In this document: one piece after another, positions 55,149 to 63,129 of the stretch | Layout of the letters: each line of letters opens with the position of its first letter | How positions within the stretch are numbered: position 1 is the stretch's first letter | Assembly: GCA_038040385.1 (NCBI GenBank) | Contig: JBBPII010000004.1 | Coordinates: 124,001-188,000, forward strand | Length of the DNA: 64,000 bases | Direction of reading: 5' to 3' | Source of the DNA: Gilichinskyi gelida | GTDB lineage: Bacteria > Acidobacteriota > Thermoanaerobaculia > Gp7-AA8 | Program-made: the position numbers and the translations under genes | Notes under the pieces: model-generated | Seen by the model: only the letters and a program-made list of their open reading frames with translations | What the model was told of the DNA's origin: nothing | The model's database searches: none

Positions 55149-56645
55149 ATGAATCGCAGCCGCATCGTCATCGCCGCCGTCGCCGCGGTCTCCCTCCTCT
55201 TCCGCGCGCTCGCCTTCTTCCGCTACCGCTTCGACTCAGACGAGCCGCAGCACCTGCACGTCACGTGGGGGTGGACGGCGGGGTTGCTGCAGTACCGCGA
55301 TGTCTTCGACAACCACGCGCCGCTCTTCCACATCCTCACCGCGCCGCTGCTCGCGCTCGCCGGCGAGCGCGCCACGGTGCTCTTCTTCATGCGCCTGCCG
55401 ATGCTCGTCCTCTGGGCGGTGGTCCTCGGATGCACGTTTGTCGTCGCGCGGCGGCTCTACGACGCGCGCGTCGCGATGTGGTCGACGCTGCTGCTGTCGG
55501 TGCTGCCGCCGTTCTTTCTGAAGTCGCTCGAGTACCGGCCCGACAACCTCTGGACCGCGTTCTGGATGCTGGCGGTGGTGGCGCTGCTCTCCAGACGGTT
55601 CTTCGTCGCAGGCTTGCTCCTCGGACTGGCGATGGCTACGTCGCTGAAGACGATCCTGCTGATCGCCACGCTGCTCATCGCCGCGGCGATCACCCGCACG
55701 CTCTCGCGCGGGTTCGCGATTCTCCTCCTCGGCGCCACCCTCCCTCCCGCCCTCGTCGCCGCCTATTTCTGGTATCGAGGGGCTTGGCCGAGCCTCGTCT
55801 ACTGCCTCGTCACGTTCAATCAATCGGTGGATGGGAAGTGGCTGCCACGGCTACTCTCCGTCGTGGCATTGATCGCAATGGCGGTGATAGCCCGTAAGCG
55901 AGGGTTCTGGAGCGTCGCCACCATCGTTTTCTTCATCCTGTTGGCCAGCTTCTGGATCCTGCCGCTCGTCTCGCCGCGCGACGCGCTGCCGTTCCTGCCC
56001 TTCGTGGTGATGTTCGGCGTCGCCGCAGTGATCGACCGGCCGGCGCTGCTCACGGCGACGGCCGCGATCTGCCTCGCCCTGATCGCGTACTACGCCGACG
56101 GCTTTCGCAATCGCACGCGGGAGTTCACCACCATGATGAATCAGGTCCTCGGCCTGACGCGACCCGGCGAATCGCTGATGGACTTGAAGGGCGAGACGAT
56201 CTACCGGCCGCGCCCGTACTACTACATCTTCGAAGTCATCGGCCGGCAGCAGATGCAAAGGCAGTTGATCCCCGACAACGTCCCCGAGGCCATCGTCGAC
56301 GCGCGCTGCTACGTCACCCAGGCCGACGGACCCTTCTTCACGCCGCGCACGCGGAAGTTCCTCGTCGATCACTTTCTCGACATGGGGCGGTTGCGCGCGG
56401 CGGGGAGCCTCATCGGTGTGGACGGCAGCTTCGCCATTGCCGTTCCGGGCGAGTACGTGATGGTGAGGGAGGCGGGGGAAGCGATTGGCAAGCTCGATGG
56501 AACGCCGTACGCGGGAGCGCGGCGGCTCGACGCCGGGCCGCACCGCTTCGAGCGCGGCGTCGCCGGCGAAGTGGTCACCGTGTTGTGGGCGCCGGCGTTC
56601 CGGCGCGGTTATTCGCCGTTCCACCGGCGGGATCGCGAGTTCTAG
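55149..56645 (+). CDS. GT-C family membrane glycosyltransferase (ArnT/PMT-like)
   Basis: 498 residues with about ten membrane helices and a C-terminal soluble region of about 140. The first outer loop has FDSDEPQHLHVTWG (acidic pair near residues 29-32) and the later DNHAPLFH, the acidic motif used by GT-C enzymes that take a polyprenyl-phosphate sugar. Sugar and acceptor are unknown. The frame reads back through tRNA-Arg, so the ATG at 55149, just after the tRNA, is the likely start. Confidence 0.82.
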   Translation: MNRSRIVIAAVAAVSLLFRALAFFRYRFDSDEPQHLHVTWGWTAGLLQYRDVFDNHAPLFHILTAPLLALAGERATVLFFMRLPMLVLWAVVLGCTFVVARRLYDARVAMWSTLLLSVLPPFFLKSLEYRPDNLWTAFWMLAVVALLSRRFFVAGLLLGLAMATSLKTILLIATLLIAAAITRTLSRGFAILLLGATLPPALVAAYFWYRGAWPSLVYCLVTFNQSVDGKWLPRLLSVVALIAMAVIARKRGFWSVATIVFFILLASFWILPLVSPRDALPFLPFVVMFGVAAVIDRPALLTATAAICLALIAYYADGFRNRTREFTTMMNQVLGLTRPGESLMDLKGETIYRPRPYYYIFEVIGRQQMQRQLIPDNVPEAIVDARCYVTQADGPFFTPRTRKFLVDHFLDMGRLRAAGSLIGVDGSFAIAVPGEYVMVREAGEAIGKLDGTPYAGARRLDAGPHRFERGVAGEVVTVLWAPAFRRGYSPFHRRDREF

Positions 56646-56864
56646 CCGGCGCGCGTACCGTTCGGCACCTGCCGCTTCCGGCAGCGCGAGTGCCGGCAGG
56701 AGGCCGGCCACGATAGCGCGGACGTGATCGCCGAATGAGACGCGGAGACGAACGAGCTTCGAGGACAACCACTGCCTTGACAGGCGCCGGTGTGAAGTCA
56801 ACCATGTCGAATCAATGCAACGATTCCGGGGATCGCATCACTAACCTCGGCGAAGGAGGCATTC

Positions 56865-57248
56865 ATGCGACGTGTTTTGATTCTGCTGACGTTTCTCATC
56901 TCCACCACCGCATTCGCGGCCACGCCGGAGGGCTTCGTCTGGGGCGACCAGCCTGCGAATCCCGGCTACGCGCCGAGCGCCGCATACGCGTACAACTCGA
57001 CCGGTGGCCCGATCCGCATCCAGCGCACCGCGGTCGGGATGTACAAAGTGACGTTCTTCGGTCTCGGCGCCGCAGGCGGCGGCCACAAGTCGAACGTACA
57101 GGTGACGGCGTACGACGGCCGCAATACCTGCAACGTTCAGAGTTGGAGCGGCAGCCCCGATCTCAACGTCACCGTCAACTGCTTTTACATCCCGGACGGC
57201 TCGCTGAAGGACAGCAAGTACACGGTGCTGGTGACGTACTCGCCGTAG
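56865..57248 (+). CDS. Small secreted protein
   Basis: 127 residues with a signal peptide MRRVLILLTFLISTTAFAA and AAGGAGG seven bases upstream. The mature part is beta-rich with two cysteines (CNVQ, CFY) likely to form a disulfide. No family recognised. The 219 bases upstream contain a GCCGGCA-rich inverted repeat and a TTGACA at 56777 without a good -10 element. Confidence 0.7.
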   Translation: MRRVLILLTFLISTTAFAATPEGFVWGDQPANPGYAPSAAYAYNSTGGPIRIQRTAVGMYKVTFFGLGAAGGGHKSNVQVTAYDGRNTCNVQSWSGSPDLNVTVNCFYIPDGSLKDSKYTVLVTYSP

Positions 57249-57249
57249 G

Positions 57250-57990
57250 CTACGTGTACAGCCCGCCGCTGACGTTCAGAACCGTCCCGGTGATGTAGCC
57301 GGCTTGCTCGGAGGCGAGGAAGACCACCGCGAAGGCGACGTCGTCGACGGTGCCGAGGCGCTTGAGGGCGATGCGGCCCTTGAGCGCCTCGCGCGCCTCC
57401 TGCGTCATCGCGCCGGTCATCGCCGTCTCCACAAAGCCCGGCGCGACGGCGTTCACCGTCACACTGCGCGAGCCGATCTCCAGCGCGAGCGCCTTGGTGA
57501 AGCCGATCAGCCCCGCCTTCGACGCCGCGTAGTTCGCCTGCCCGACGTTCCCCATCAGCCCGACCACGGACGAGATGTTGATGACTCGCCCCCATCGCGC
57601 GCGGATCATCTTCTTCACCACTTCCTGGCTGATGTGAAACGCGGAGTCGAGGTTGGTGCGCAGCACGCTCGTCCACGCCTCCGGCTTCATGCGGATGAAG
57701 AGGTCGTCGTCGGTGATGCCGGCGTTGTTGACCAGGATCTCGATCGGTTGCTGCTCCATGAGCGCCTTGATGCGATCGCGGACGTCGGCGGCGGTGATGT
57801 CGAGCTGCACGGCGGTCGCGCTGCCGCCCGCGCTGCGGATCTCGCCGGCGACGCGCTCGACGCCCTCGACGCTGCGCGCCGCGCACAGCACGTTGGCCCC
57901 CGCCTCCGCCAGACGGCGGGCGATGGCCTCGCCGATCCCGCGCGAGGCGCCGGTGACGAGGGCCGTGCGGCCGTTCAGGTCAATTCTCAT
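57250..57990 (-). CDS. fabG: 3-oxoacyl-ACP reductase
   Basis: 246 residues starting MRIDLNGRTALVTGASRGIGEA. The NADPH-binding TGASRGIG, NNAG, ISS...GN and YAASK catalytic segment (Y-x-x-x-K), and PGFVETAMT place it in FabG, which reduces 3-oxoacyl-ACP in fatty acid elongation. The ATG at 57990 is used because the frame upstream only reads through the palindrome. No Shine-Dalgarno sequence is seen, and the upstream fabD ends inside that palindrome, 94 bases away. Confidence 0.93.
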   Translation of the reverse strand: MRIDLNGRTALVTGASRGIGEAIARRLAEAGANVLCAARSVEGVERVAGEIRSAGGSATAVQLDITAADVRDRIKALMEQQPIEILVNNAGITDDDLFIRMKPEAWTSVLRTNLDSAFHISQEVVKKMIRARWGRVINISSVVGLMGNVGQANYAASKAGLIGFTKALALEIGSRSVTVNAVAPGFVETAMTGAMTQEAREALKGRIALKRLGTVDDVAFAVVFLASEQAGYITGTVLNVSGGLYT

Positions 57991-57994
57991 ATCG

Positions 57995-58101
57995 TTGTCA
58001 TTCCGAGCGTAGCGAGGAATCGGTGTGGTCGGGGGGCGCACCAAATGCCGCTCATCGCACCGCCCACCCACACCGATCCCTCGCTACGCTCGGGATGACA
58101 C
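57995..58101. repeat. Palindromic repeat, family B, between fabG and fabD
   Basis: Arms TTGTCATTCCGAGCG / CGCTCGGGATGACA and GGTGTGG / CCACACC close over about 107 bases. It supplies the last codons and stop of fabD and ends a few bases before the fabG start. Confidence 0.85.
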
Positions 58102-59049
58102 CTCCACAAATGCTTCCAGCGTCGGCACATCCGAGACGTTGATCACCTCGACGGAGTCGTCGATGCGCTTGATCAAGCCGGTGAGCACCTTGCCCGGGCC
58201 GACCTCGACGAAGCGCCGCACGCCCATGGAGATCATCTTCTGCACCGACTCCACCCACCGCACAGGCGATGCCACCTGCCGCAGCAGCGCATTGCGCACC
58301 GCGGTGGCGGTGCCGATCGGGGAGGCGTCGACGTTCGAGACCAGCGAGACCCAGAGGTCCTTGAAGTGCGCCTCGTCGAGGACCGGACGGAGGCGCTCGG
58401 CCGCGGGCTCCATCAGCGCGCAGTGGAACGGCGCGGACACCGGCAGCGGCAGCGCACGGCGGACGCCGCGCGTTTTCGCCACGGCGATCGCCCGCTCGAC
58501 CGCGCTCTTCGTCCCGGCGATGACGATCTGTCCCGGCGCGTTGATGTTGGCGACGGAGAGGACCTCGCCCTGCGCCGCTTCAACGCAGATGGCGCGCGCG
58601 TCTTCGACGCTCGGCCCGATCAGCGCCGCCATCCCGCCGGTGCCGACCGGCACGGCCTCCTGCATGAACCGACCGCGCATGCGTACGATCTTCGCCGCCT
58701 CGGCCGGCGTCAGTCCGCCGACGCTGACGATCGCGCTGTACTCGCCGAGGGAGTGGCCGGCGACGAGGTCGCGGCGCGTGGCGGCCTTTTCCTCCAGCAC
58801 CGCGTGCAGCGCGGACGACACCGCGAGGATCGCCGGCTGCGTGTTCTCCGTCAGCCGCAGATCTTCCTCTGGGCCTTCGAAGCAGAGGCGGGAGATCGGG
58901 AAGCCGAGCGCGGCGTCGATGTCGTCGAACACCCGCCGCGCGGCGGGGTACTTCTCGGCGACGTCCTTGCCCATCCCGGCGTACTGACTCCCCTGCCCGG
59001 GAAAGACGAATGCGGTGTTGTGCTCCACGTTCGAGCGCGAATGATACAT
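58084..59049 (-). CDS. fabD: Malonyl-CoA:ACP transacylase
   Basis: 321 residues. Landmarks are FPGQGSQYAGMG near the start, the nucleophile in GHSLGEY, GRFMQEAVP with its conserved glutamine and alanine, and the catalytic histidine in APFHCALM. It charges ACP with malonyl groups. The ATG at 59049 is chosen; a longer frame upstream overlaps the divergent diiron gene. The C-terminus EVSSRA and stop are read from an adjoining palindromic repeat, so the end of the protein has probably been replaced. Confidence 0.93.
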   Translation of the reverse strand: MYHSRSNVEHNTAFVFPGQGSQYAGMGKDVAEKYPAARRVFDDIDAALGFPISRLCFEGPEEDLRLTENTQPAILAVSSALHAVLEEKAATRRDLVAGHSLGEYSAIVSVGGLTPAEAAKIVRMRGRFMQEAVPVGTGGMAALIGPSVEDARAICVEAAQGEVLSVANINAPGQIVIAGTKSAVERAIAVAKTRGVRRALPLPVSAPFHCALMEPAAERLRPVLDEAHFKDLWVSLVSNVDASPIGTATAVRNALLRQVASPVRWVESVQKMISMGVRRFVEVGPGKVLTGLIKRIDDSVEVINVSDVPTLEAFVEVSSRA

Positions 59050-59062
59050 GTAGAATCGGCGC

Positions 59063-59593
59063 GTGCCCGACGACGCGCGCGCCAAGCTGATCGACCAATT
59101 GCAGGGCGCGTATTCGGGTGAGCTCGCCGCCGGATTCGCCTACCGCGGCCACTGGCACAGCGTGCGCGACCCGCAGGAGCGCGAGCGCATCCGGCAGATC
59201 GAAGCGGACGAGTGGCACCACCGCCGGCTGGTCGGCGGACTGCTCCAGCAGCTCGGCGCGAAGCCGCGGCCTCTCCGCGAGATCGCTTTCTGGATGATCG
59301 GCAAGTTCATCGGCGGCTTCTGCCACGTCGGCGGCTGGTTCTTCCCGATGTACGGCGCCGGGCGGCTGGAGCGCTCCAACATCGTCGAGTACGAGGACGC
59401 CGCGACGTACGCCGCCGCGTGCGGGCACGAGGACATGATCGACTGCCTGCTGACCATGGCTGAGGTGGAGTGGGAGCACGAGCACTTCTTCCGCAACAAG
59501 GCGCTGGGGCATCCCCTGACGCGGCTGTTCCGGATCTGGAAGGCGCCGGCGGCGAAGGAGACGATTCGGGCGAAGCGCGCGACCGCCGCCTAA
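59063..59593 (+). CDS. Ferritin-like diiron protein (Coq7-like)
   Basis: 176 residues with a GTG start. Four helices carry the diiron pattern: E in GELAAGFAYRGHW, ExxH in ADEWHHRRLV, E in VEYEDAATYAA and ExxH in EWEHEHFFRN. Family members include ubiquinone hydroxylases and demethylmenaquinone-related or stress oxidases; the substrate here is unknown. The start is 13 bases from the divergent fabD start, and a TAGAAT lies six bases before the GTG, so the message may be leaderless. It sits inside the plsX-fabD cluster on the other strand. Confidence 0.75.
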   Translation: MPDDARAKLIDQLQGAYSGELAAGFAYRGHWHSVRDPQERERIRQIEADEWHHRRLVGGLLQQLGAKPRPLREIAFWMIGKFIGGFCHVGGWFFPMYGAGRLERSNIVEYEDAATYAAACGHEDMIDCLLTMAEVEWEHEHFFRNKALGHPLTRLFRIWKAPAAKETIRAKRATAA

Positions 59594-59602
59594 CCGCCCG
59601 CC

Positions 59603-60028
59603 ATGCGCTCCGTCCAACCCTTCATGAGAAAGCTCGCCATCGCTCTGCTCGCCTTCGCCGCCGCGATCCCCGTCGTCGCCAAGACCAAGCACAAGGAAAA
59701 GCGGTTTGAGCCGGTGGCGATCACCAATCCGGCCCAGGCCGCCGGACGGTACGTCGGCATCGATCCCGATGTAGTCATCGAGCTGCACGGGAGCAGCGGA
59801 ACGCTGCGCAACTTCAAGCGCACCGCGACGCTCGAGAACGTGGTCTACCAAGGCAGCGAGCTGAAGGCGACGGCGATCTACGCCGGCGGACGCCGCGAGC
59901 CGCTGCAGGCCACCTTCGTCAATCGGGTGAAGAACGGCGAGACGGCATTCGGCCTGATGTTGCGCAATGCGGACGTGCGCATCGACGCCTACATGACCAT
60001 CCAGAATCTGTTCTGCCGGAGGGAGTGA
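59603..60028 (+). CDS. Small exported protein
   Basis: 141 residues with a signal peptide (MRKLAIALLAFAAAIPVVAKT from an internal ATG at 59624). The mature part is beta-rich and ends in a single cysteine near the C-terminus (LFCRRE). No family recognised. It follows the diiron gene by nine bases and ends exactly beside the convergent plsX. Confidence 0.65.
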   Translation: MRSVQPFMRKLAIALLAFAAAIPVVAKTKHKEKRFEPVAITNPAQAAGRYVGIDPDVVIELHGSSGTLRNFKRTATLENVVYQGSELKATAIYAGGRREPLQATFVNRVKNGETAFGLMLRNADVRIDAYMTIQNLFCRRE

Positions 60029-61048
60029 TTACGCCTCGTGCTCGTGCGTATGCAGCTCGAGCACTTTGGCGCGGATCTTCTCGTCGATGCGATTGCGCGC
60101 GAAGTCGTAGGCCACGCGCACGGCGTTCTTGATCGCCTTGGCGTTCGAGCGGCCGTGGCAGACGATGCACCCGCCCTTCACCCCGAGCAGCGGCGCGCCG
60201 CCGTACTCCGAATAGTCCATCCGCTTCTTCAGCCCGTCGAATGCGCTCTTGGCGAGCAGCGCGCCGATCTTGCGGCGGAACGTCTTGGTCAGCTCTTCGC
60301 GCAGGGTCTTGTTGACCATCTCCCCCAGCGCCTCGGAGGCCTTGAGCACGACGTTGCCGACGAAGCCGTCGCAGACCACCACGTCCGCGTTGCCGTTGTA
60401 GAGGTCGCGCCCTTCGGCGTTGCCGATGAAGTTGAGCCCCGTCTCCTTCAGGACGCGGTAGGTCTCCTTCGTCAGCTCGTTCCCCTTCCCCTCCTCCTCG
60501 CCGATCGATAGGAGACCGACGCGCGGCTCATCGAAGCCGAAGAGCATCTGCGCGTAGAAGTGACCCATGACCGCGAATTCGCGGAGGTGGTTGGGCTTGG
60601 TCTCCACGTTGGCGCCGACGTCGAGCAGCAGCGTGTGTCCCTTCGAGCTGGGGACGATCGCGGCGAGCGCCGGGCGGCTAACGCCCTCGATCATCCCCAT
60701 CACCGCGCGCGCCGAGGTCCACGTGGCGCCGGTGTTGCCGGCGGAGACGAAGGCGTGGGCGCGCCCCTCGGCCACCAGGTTGGCGCAGATGCGGACCGAC
60801 GAGTTCTTCTTCTTGCGCAGCGGCGCGAGCGCGGTGTCGTCCATCTCCACGACTTCGCGCGCGTCGACGACTTCGATGTTGCGCGGGACCGAGTCAGCCG
60901 CGGCGAGATTCTTGCGGACGACTTCTTCCTGTCCGACCAGCAGAATTTCCACCGGGTACTCGCGCGCGGCGAGCACCGCGCCCGCCACGATCTCCTCGGG
61001 TGCGTGATCGCCGCCCATCGCGTCGAGGGCGATGCAGACGTCCGTCAT
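60029..61048 (-). CDS. plsX: Phosphate acyltransferase
   Basis: 339 residues. The start MTDVCIALDAMGGDHAPEEIVAGAV, SAGNTGA, LLDVGANVE, GLLSIGEEEGKGNEL and CDGFVGNVVLKASEA are PlsX signatures. It turns acyl-ACP into acyl phosphate for phospholipid synthesis. It is preceded by rpmF (nine bases away) and forms the minus-strand cluster yceD-rpmF-plsX, with fabD and fabG further on but separated by two plus-strand genes. Confidence 0.96.
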   Translation of the reverse strand: MTDVCIALDAMGGDHAPEEIVAGAVLAAREYPVEILLVGQEEVVRKNLAAADSVPRNIEVVDAREVVEMDDTALAPLRKKKNSSVRICANLVAEGRAHAFVSAGNTGATWTSARAVMGMIEGVSRPALAAIVPSSKGHTLLLDVGANVETKPNHLREFAVMGHFYAQMLFGFDEPRVGLLSIGEEEGKGNELTKETYRVLKETGLNFIGNAEGRDLYNGNADVVVCDGFVGNVVLKASEALGEMVNKTLREELTKTFRRKIGALLAKSAFDGLKKRMDYSEYGGAPLLGVKGGCIVCHGRSNAKAIKNAVRVAYDFARNRIDEKIRAKVLELHTHEHEA

Positions 61049-61057
61049 CGCGACAGC

Positions 61058-61243
61058 TTAGAGGACATCCTTGACGGCGAGAACCTCACGGCCTTTGTAG
61101 TAGCCGCACTTCGGGCAGACGCGGTGCGGCATTTTCATCTCGTGGCACTGCGGGCAGGTCGACAGCGACTTCGTCTCGAGGAAGTCGTGCGCGCGCCGCG
61201 TGCGGGTGCGCTGCTTGGAATGGCGTCGTTTTGGATTCGGCAT
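61058..61243 (-). CDS. rpmF: Ribosomal protein bL32
   Basis: 61 residues starting MPNPKRRHSKQRTRTRRAHDF. The CPQC...CPKCGYYKGREV pair is the zinc-binding version of bL32. AAGGAG lies about 9 bases upstream. Placement between yceD and plsX is the widespread bacterial order. A small ACGGGCTGAAGCCCGT hairpin lies in the 46-base gap before it (61264-61279). Confidence 0.97.
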   Translation of the reverse strand: MPNPKRRHSKQRTRTRRAHDFLETKSLSTCPQCHEMKMPHRVCPKCGYYKGREVLAVKDVL

Positions 61244-61289
61244 GGTTCGTAGCTCCTTGTTCGACGGGCTGAAGCCCGTCCTACATGTC

Positions 61290-61856
61290 TTACACGTCTT
61301 TCTTTTTCGCCAACTGCTCCCGGATCTCGTGCAGCGCGCCCCACCGCTCATCGGTGATCGACGCCTCGCACTTGCATCCCTCGCGGTTCCTGTTCGCGCC
61401 GCAACCCGGACAGAGTCCGAGGCAGTTCTCTTCGCACAACGGCTTCATCGGAATGGCGAGCTGGACCTGCTCGGCTGCCAGGTCACGCAGGGGAATCGAT
61501 CGCTCCGTATAGAACTCGACGTCGAGGTCGTCGGAAGCGATCTCCACCTCTTCGTTCTCCGGAGAGATCTCGAGGCGGGGGCGGAATCTTAAGTGAAACG
61601 TCGCCGAGTTCGCAAACGGGTACGGCTCCACGCATCGCGAGCAGGCAAAGTCGGCGGTGAACTTCGACGACCCGTCGATGAGGTATTCGCCGGGCTGGTC
61701 GCCCTGGCGAGCCGTCGCCTCGATGGAGATCGGACCGAGGCCCTCCAACTCGACCCGCCCGAGCTCCTGCGGGGTGAGCTGATAGGTCCGGCTGAGGGTC
61801 TGCGGACCGTACTTGTTGATCTCGTCGAAAACGATGAAGTCCTGTGTGTCCAACAT
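61290..61856 (-). CDS. YceD/DUF177 family protein
   Basis: 188 residues. CSRC near residue 72 and the C-terminal CLGLCPGCGANRN...CKC with the sequence PLCEENCLGLCPGCG are diagnostic of DUF177. Members affect 23S rRNA levels and are nearly always next to rpmF, as here. It is the first gene of the yceD-rpmF-plsX run. A half-palindrome of family B lies 39 bases upstream. Confidence 0.93.
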   Translation of the reverse strand: MLDTQDFIVFDEINKYGPQTLSRTYQLTPQELGRVELEGLGPISIEATARQGDQPGEYLIDGSSKFTADFACSRCVEPYPFANSATFHLRFRPRLEISPENEEVEIASDDLDVEFYTERSIPLRDLAAEQVQLAIPMKPLCEENCLGLCPGCGANRNREGCKCEASITDERWGALHEIREQLAKKKDV

Positions 61857-61894
61857 GATGCCGACGCTCTAACTGCGCCCCTCATCAGTCTATT

Positions 61895-61926
61895 TCTGTG
61901 AGATCCCTCGCTGACGCTCGGGATGA
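61895..61926. repeat. Palindromic repeat, family B, single arm
   Basis: The arm GAGATCCCTCGCTGACGCTCGGGATGACG resembles the right arm of the complete copies, but no left arm is present. It lies between the YceD gene and the next minus-strand gene's end. Confidence 0.7.
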
Positions 61927-61935
61927 CGCTGCGCG

Positions 61936-63111
61936 TCATTTCGCCGTGATCCGCACCCGCAAGACCTCTGCCGCGCCGTCATCCGAGGCCGCCGCTTCGA
62001 TGGCCGAGGCCCGCTCCAGGCCGCCGATCCAGTGCTCCAGATCGCGCGCGGAGCGGAACAGCCGCGGCGCGGCGACGCGCAGGCCGAGACTGTCGCCGAG
62101 CTTGCGAAGGATGGGCGCCAGGCGCTGCGGATCGGCGCGAAGCGACCAGACGTTGCCGGGGAGGCGGGCCGGCTCAAACGCATCCTTTAGATATGTGTCG
62201 AGGCTGTCGTCGAAGGAGAGGAGGATCTGGCCGTCCTTCTCGGCGGTCCGGACGCGCACGCCGAGGGCCTCGGCCTCTCGCGCGCGGTCGACGAAGGCGG
62301 CGAACGCAGCGCGGCGGGCGTCGTCGGCGGGGATGGCGATGACGCCGAGAGGGCGCGGGAGGAGTTTGCGGGTCTCGACGTCGTAGATGGCGATGCTGCC
62401 GCCGTTCTCGAGCAGGGCGGAGACTTTGGTGCCGAAGAGGCGGTTGAGGTCCTCGGCGGCGCGGGGCATCTCGGTGAAGGTGGCGGCGAGGAGCGCGGCG
62501 CGGGGAAATGATGTAGACGTTGCACGTTGCACGTTGCGAGTTGCGAGTTGCGCGCGCGAGGTTAGCTCGATGGCGTTCGGCGTTACCGCCACTGAGGTGA
62601 CGGCCGGGCGGGCGATGGGGGGGAACGCGCCGCGCGACTGTGCGCGCTGCACGACGAAGGCGTCGCCGGGCGGGAGGGAGGCGGCGAGGACGAGGATGGC
62701 GTCGAGGTCCGCGGAATCCATCGGCGATCCGGGCGGCTCGTTGCGGACGAACAGCGAACGAAGAGGGTCGGTGTGCACGAGATAGCGCGTGCCGCCGCCC
62801 GACTCGCGCCAGACGAGAAGGTCCGCGCCGCCGAGCATCCACGGCGCGGGCAGGGACTGCTTCTCTTCGAAGGAGGCGATGGCATCGCGCGTAACCGGAT
62901 TCGCGCGCAGCTTGGCCTCGAACGCCGCGGCGGTTGGAATGAGCGCGAATGACTCAGCGGAGGACGGCACCTGCGCCACCAGCGCGCGTTGCGCCGCCGT
63001 CAGCGGAAAGCGGACGCCCGCGCTGCGGCTCGGCGTGGTGGTGAAAAGGTAGACCGCGATCCCGCCGAGGACGGCGGCGAGGAGGAGGATTGTGATGAGA
63101 AGCTTTCGCAT
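61936..63111 (-). CDS. Membrane-anchored protein of unknown function
   Basis: 391 residues. One N-terminal membrane helix (about 4-24, LLITILLLAAVLGGIAVYLF) leaves the rest outside the cytoplasm. The body alternates strands and helices (AFEAKLRANPVTRDAIASFEEK, WMLGGADLLVW, DLNRLFGTKVSALLENGGSIAIYDVE) and may be a DUF3352-like fold, but I do not recognise it securely. An in-frame tandem repeat adds QLATRNVQRATS near residue 187-199. It diverges from the last glycosyltransferase with 18 bases between starts. Confidence 0.7.
   Translation of the reverse strand: MRKLLITILLLAAVLGGIAVYLFTTTPSRSAGVRFPLTAAQRALVAQVPSSAESFALIPTAAAFEAKLRANPVTRDAIASFEEKQSLPAPWMLGGADLLVWRESGGGTRYLVHTDPLRSLFVRNEPPGSPMDSADLDAILVLAASLPPGDAFVVQRAQSRGAFPPIARPAVTSVAVTPNAIELTSRAQLATRNVQRATSTSFPRAALLAATFTEMPRAAEDLNRLFGTKVSALLENGGSIAIYDVETRKLLPRPLGVIAIPADDARRAAFAAFVDRAREAEALGVRVRTAEKDGQILLSFDDSLDTYLKDAFEPARLPGNVWSLRADPQRLAPILRKLGDSLGLRVAAPRLFRSARDLEHWIGGLERASAIEAAASDDGAAEVLRVRITAK
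62517..62556. repeat. Short tandem repeat, family D, in frame inside the gene
   Basis: ACGTTGC twice plus CACGTTGC and GAGTTGC twice form a run of 7-base units (consensus (C/G)A(C/G)GTTG). The gene on the other strand reads through it without a stop. Runs of this kind recur between genes in many high-GC genomes. Confidence 0.7.
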
Positions 63112-63129
63112 CTACCATCCGCGGCGCCG

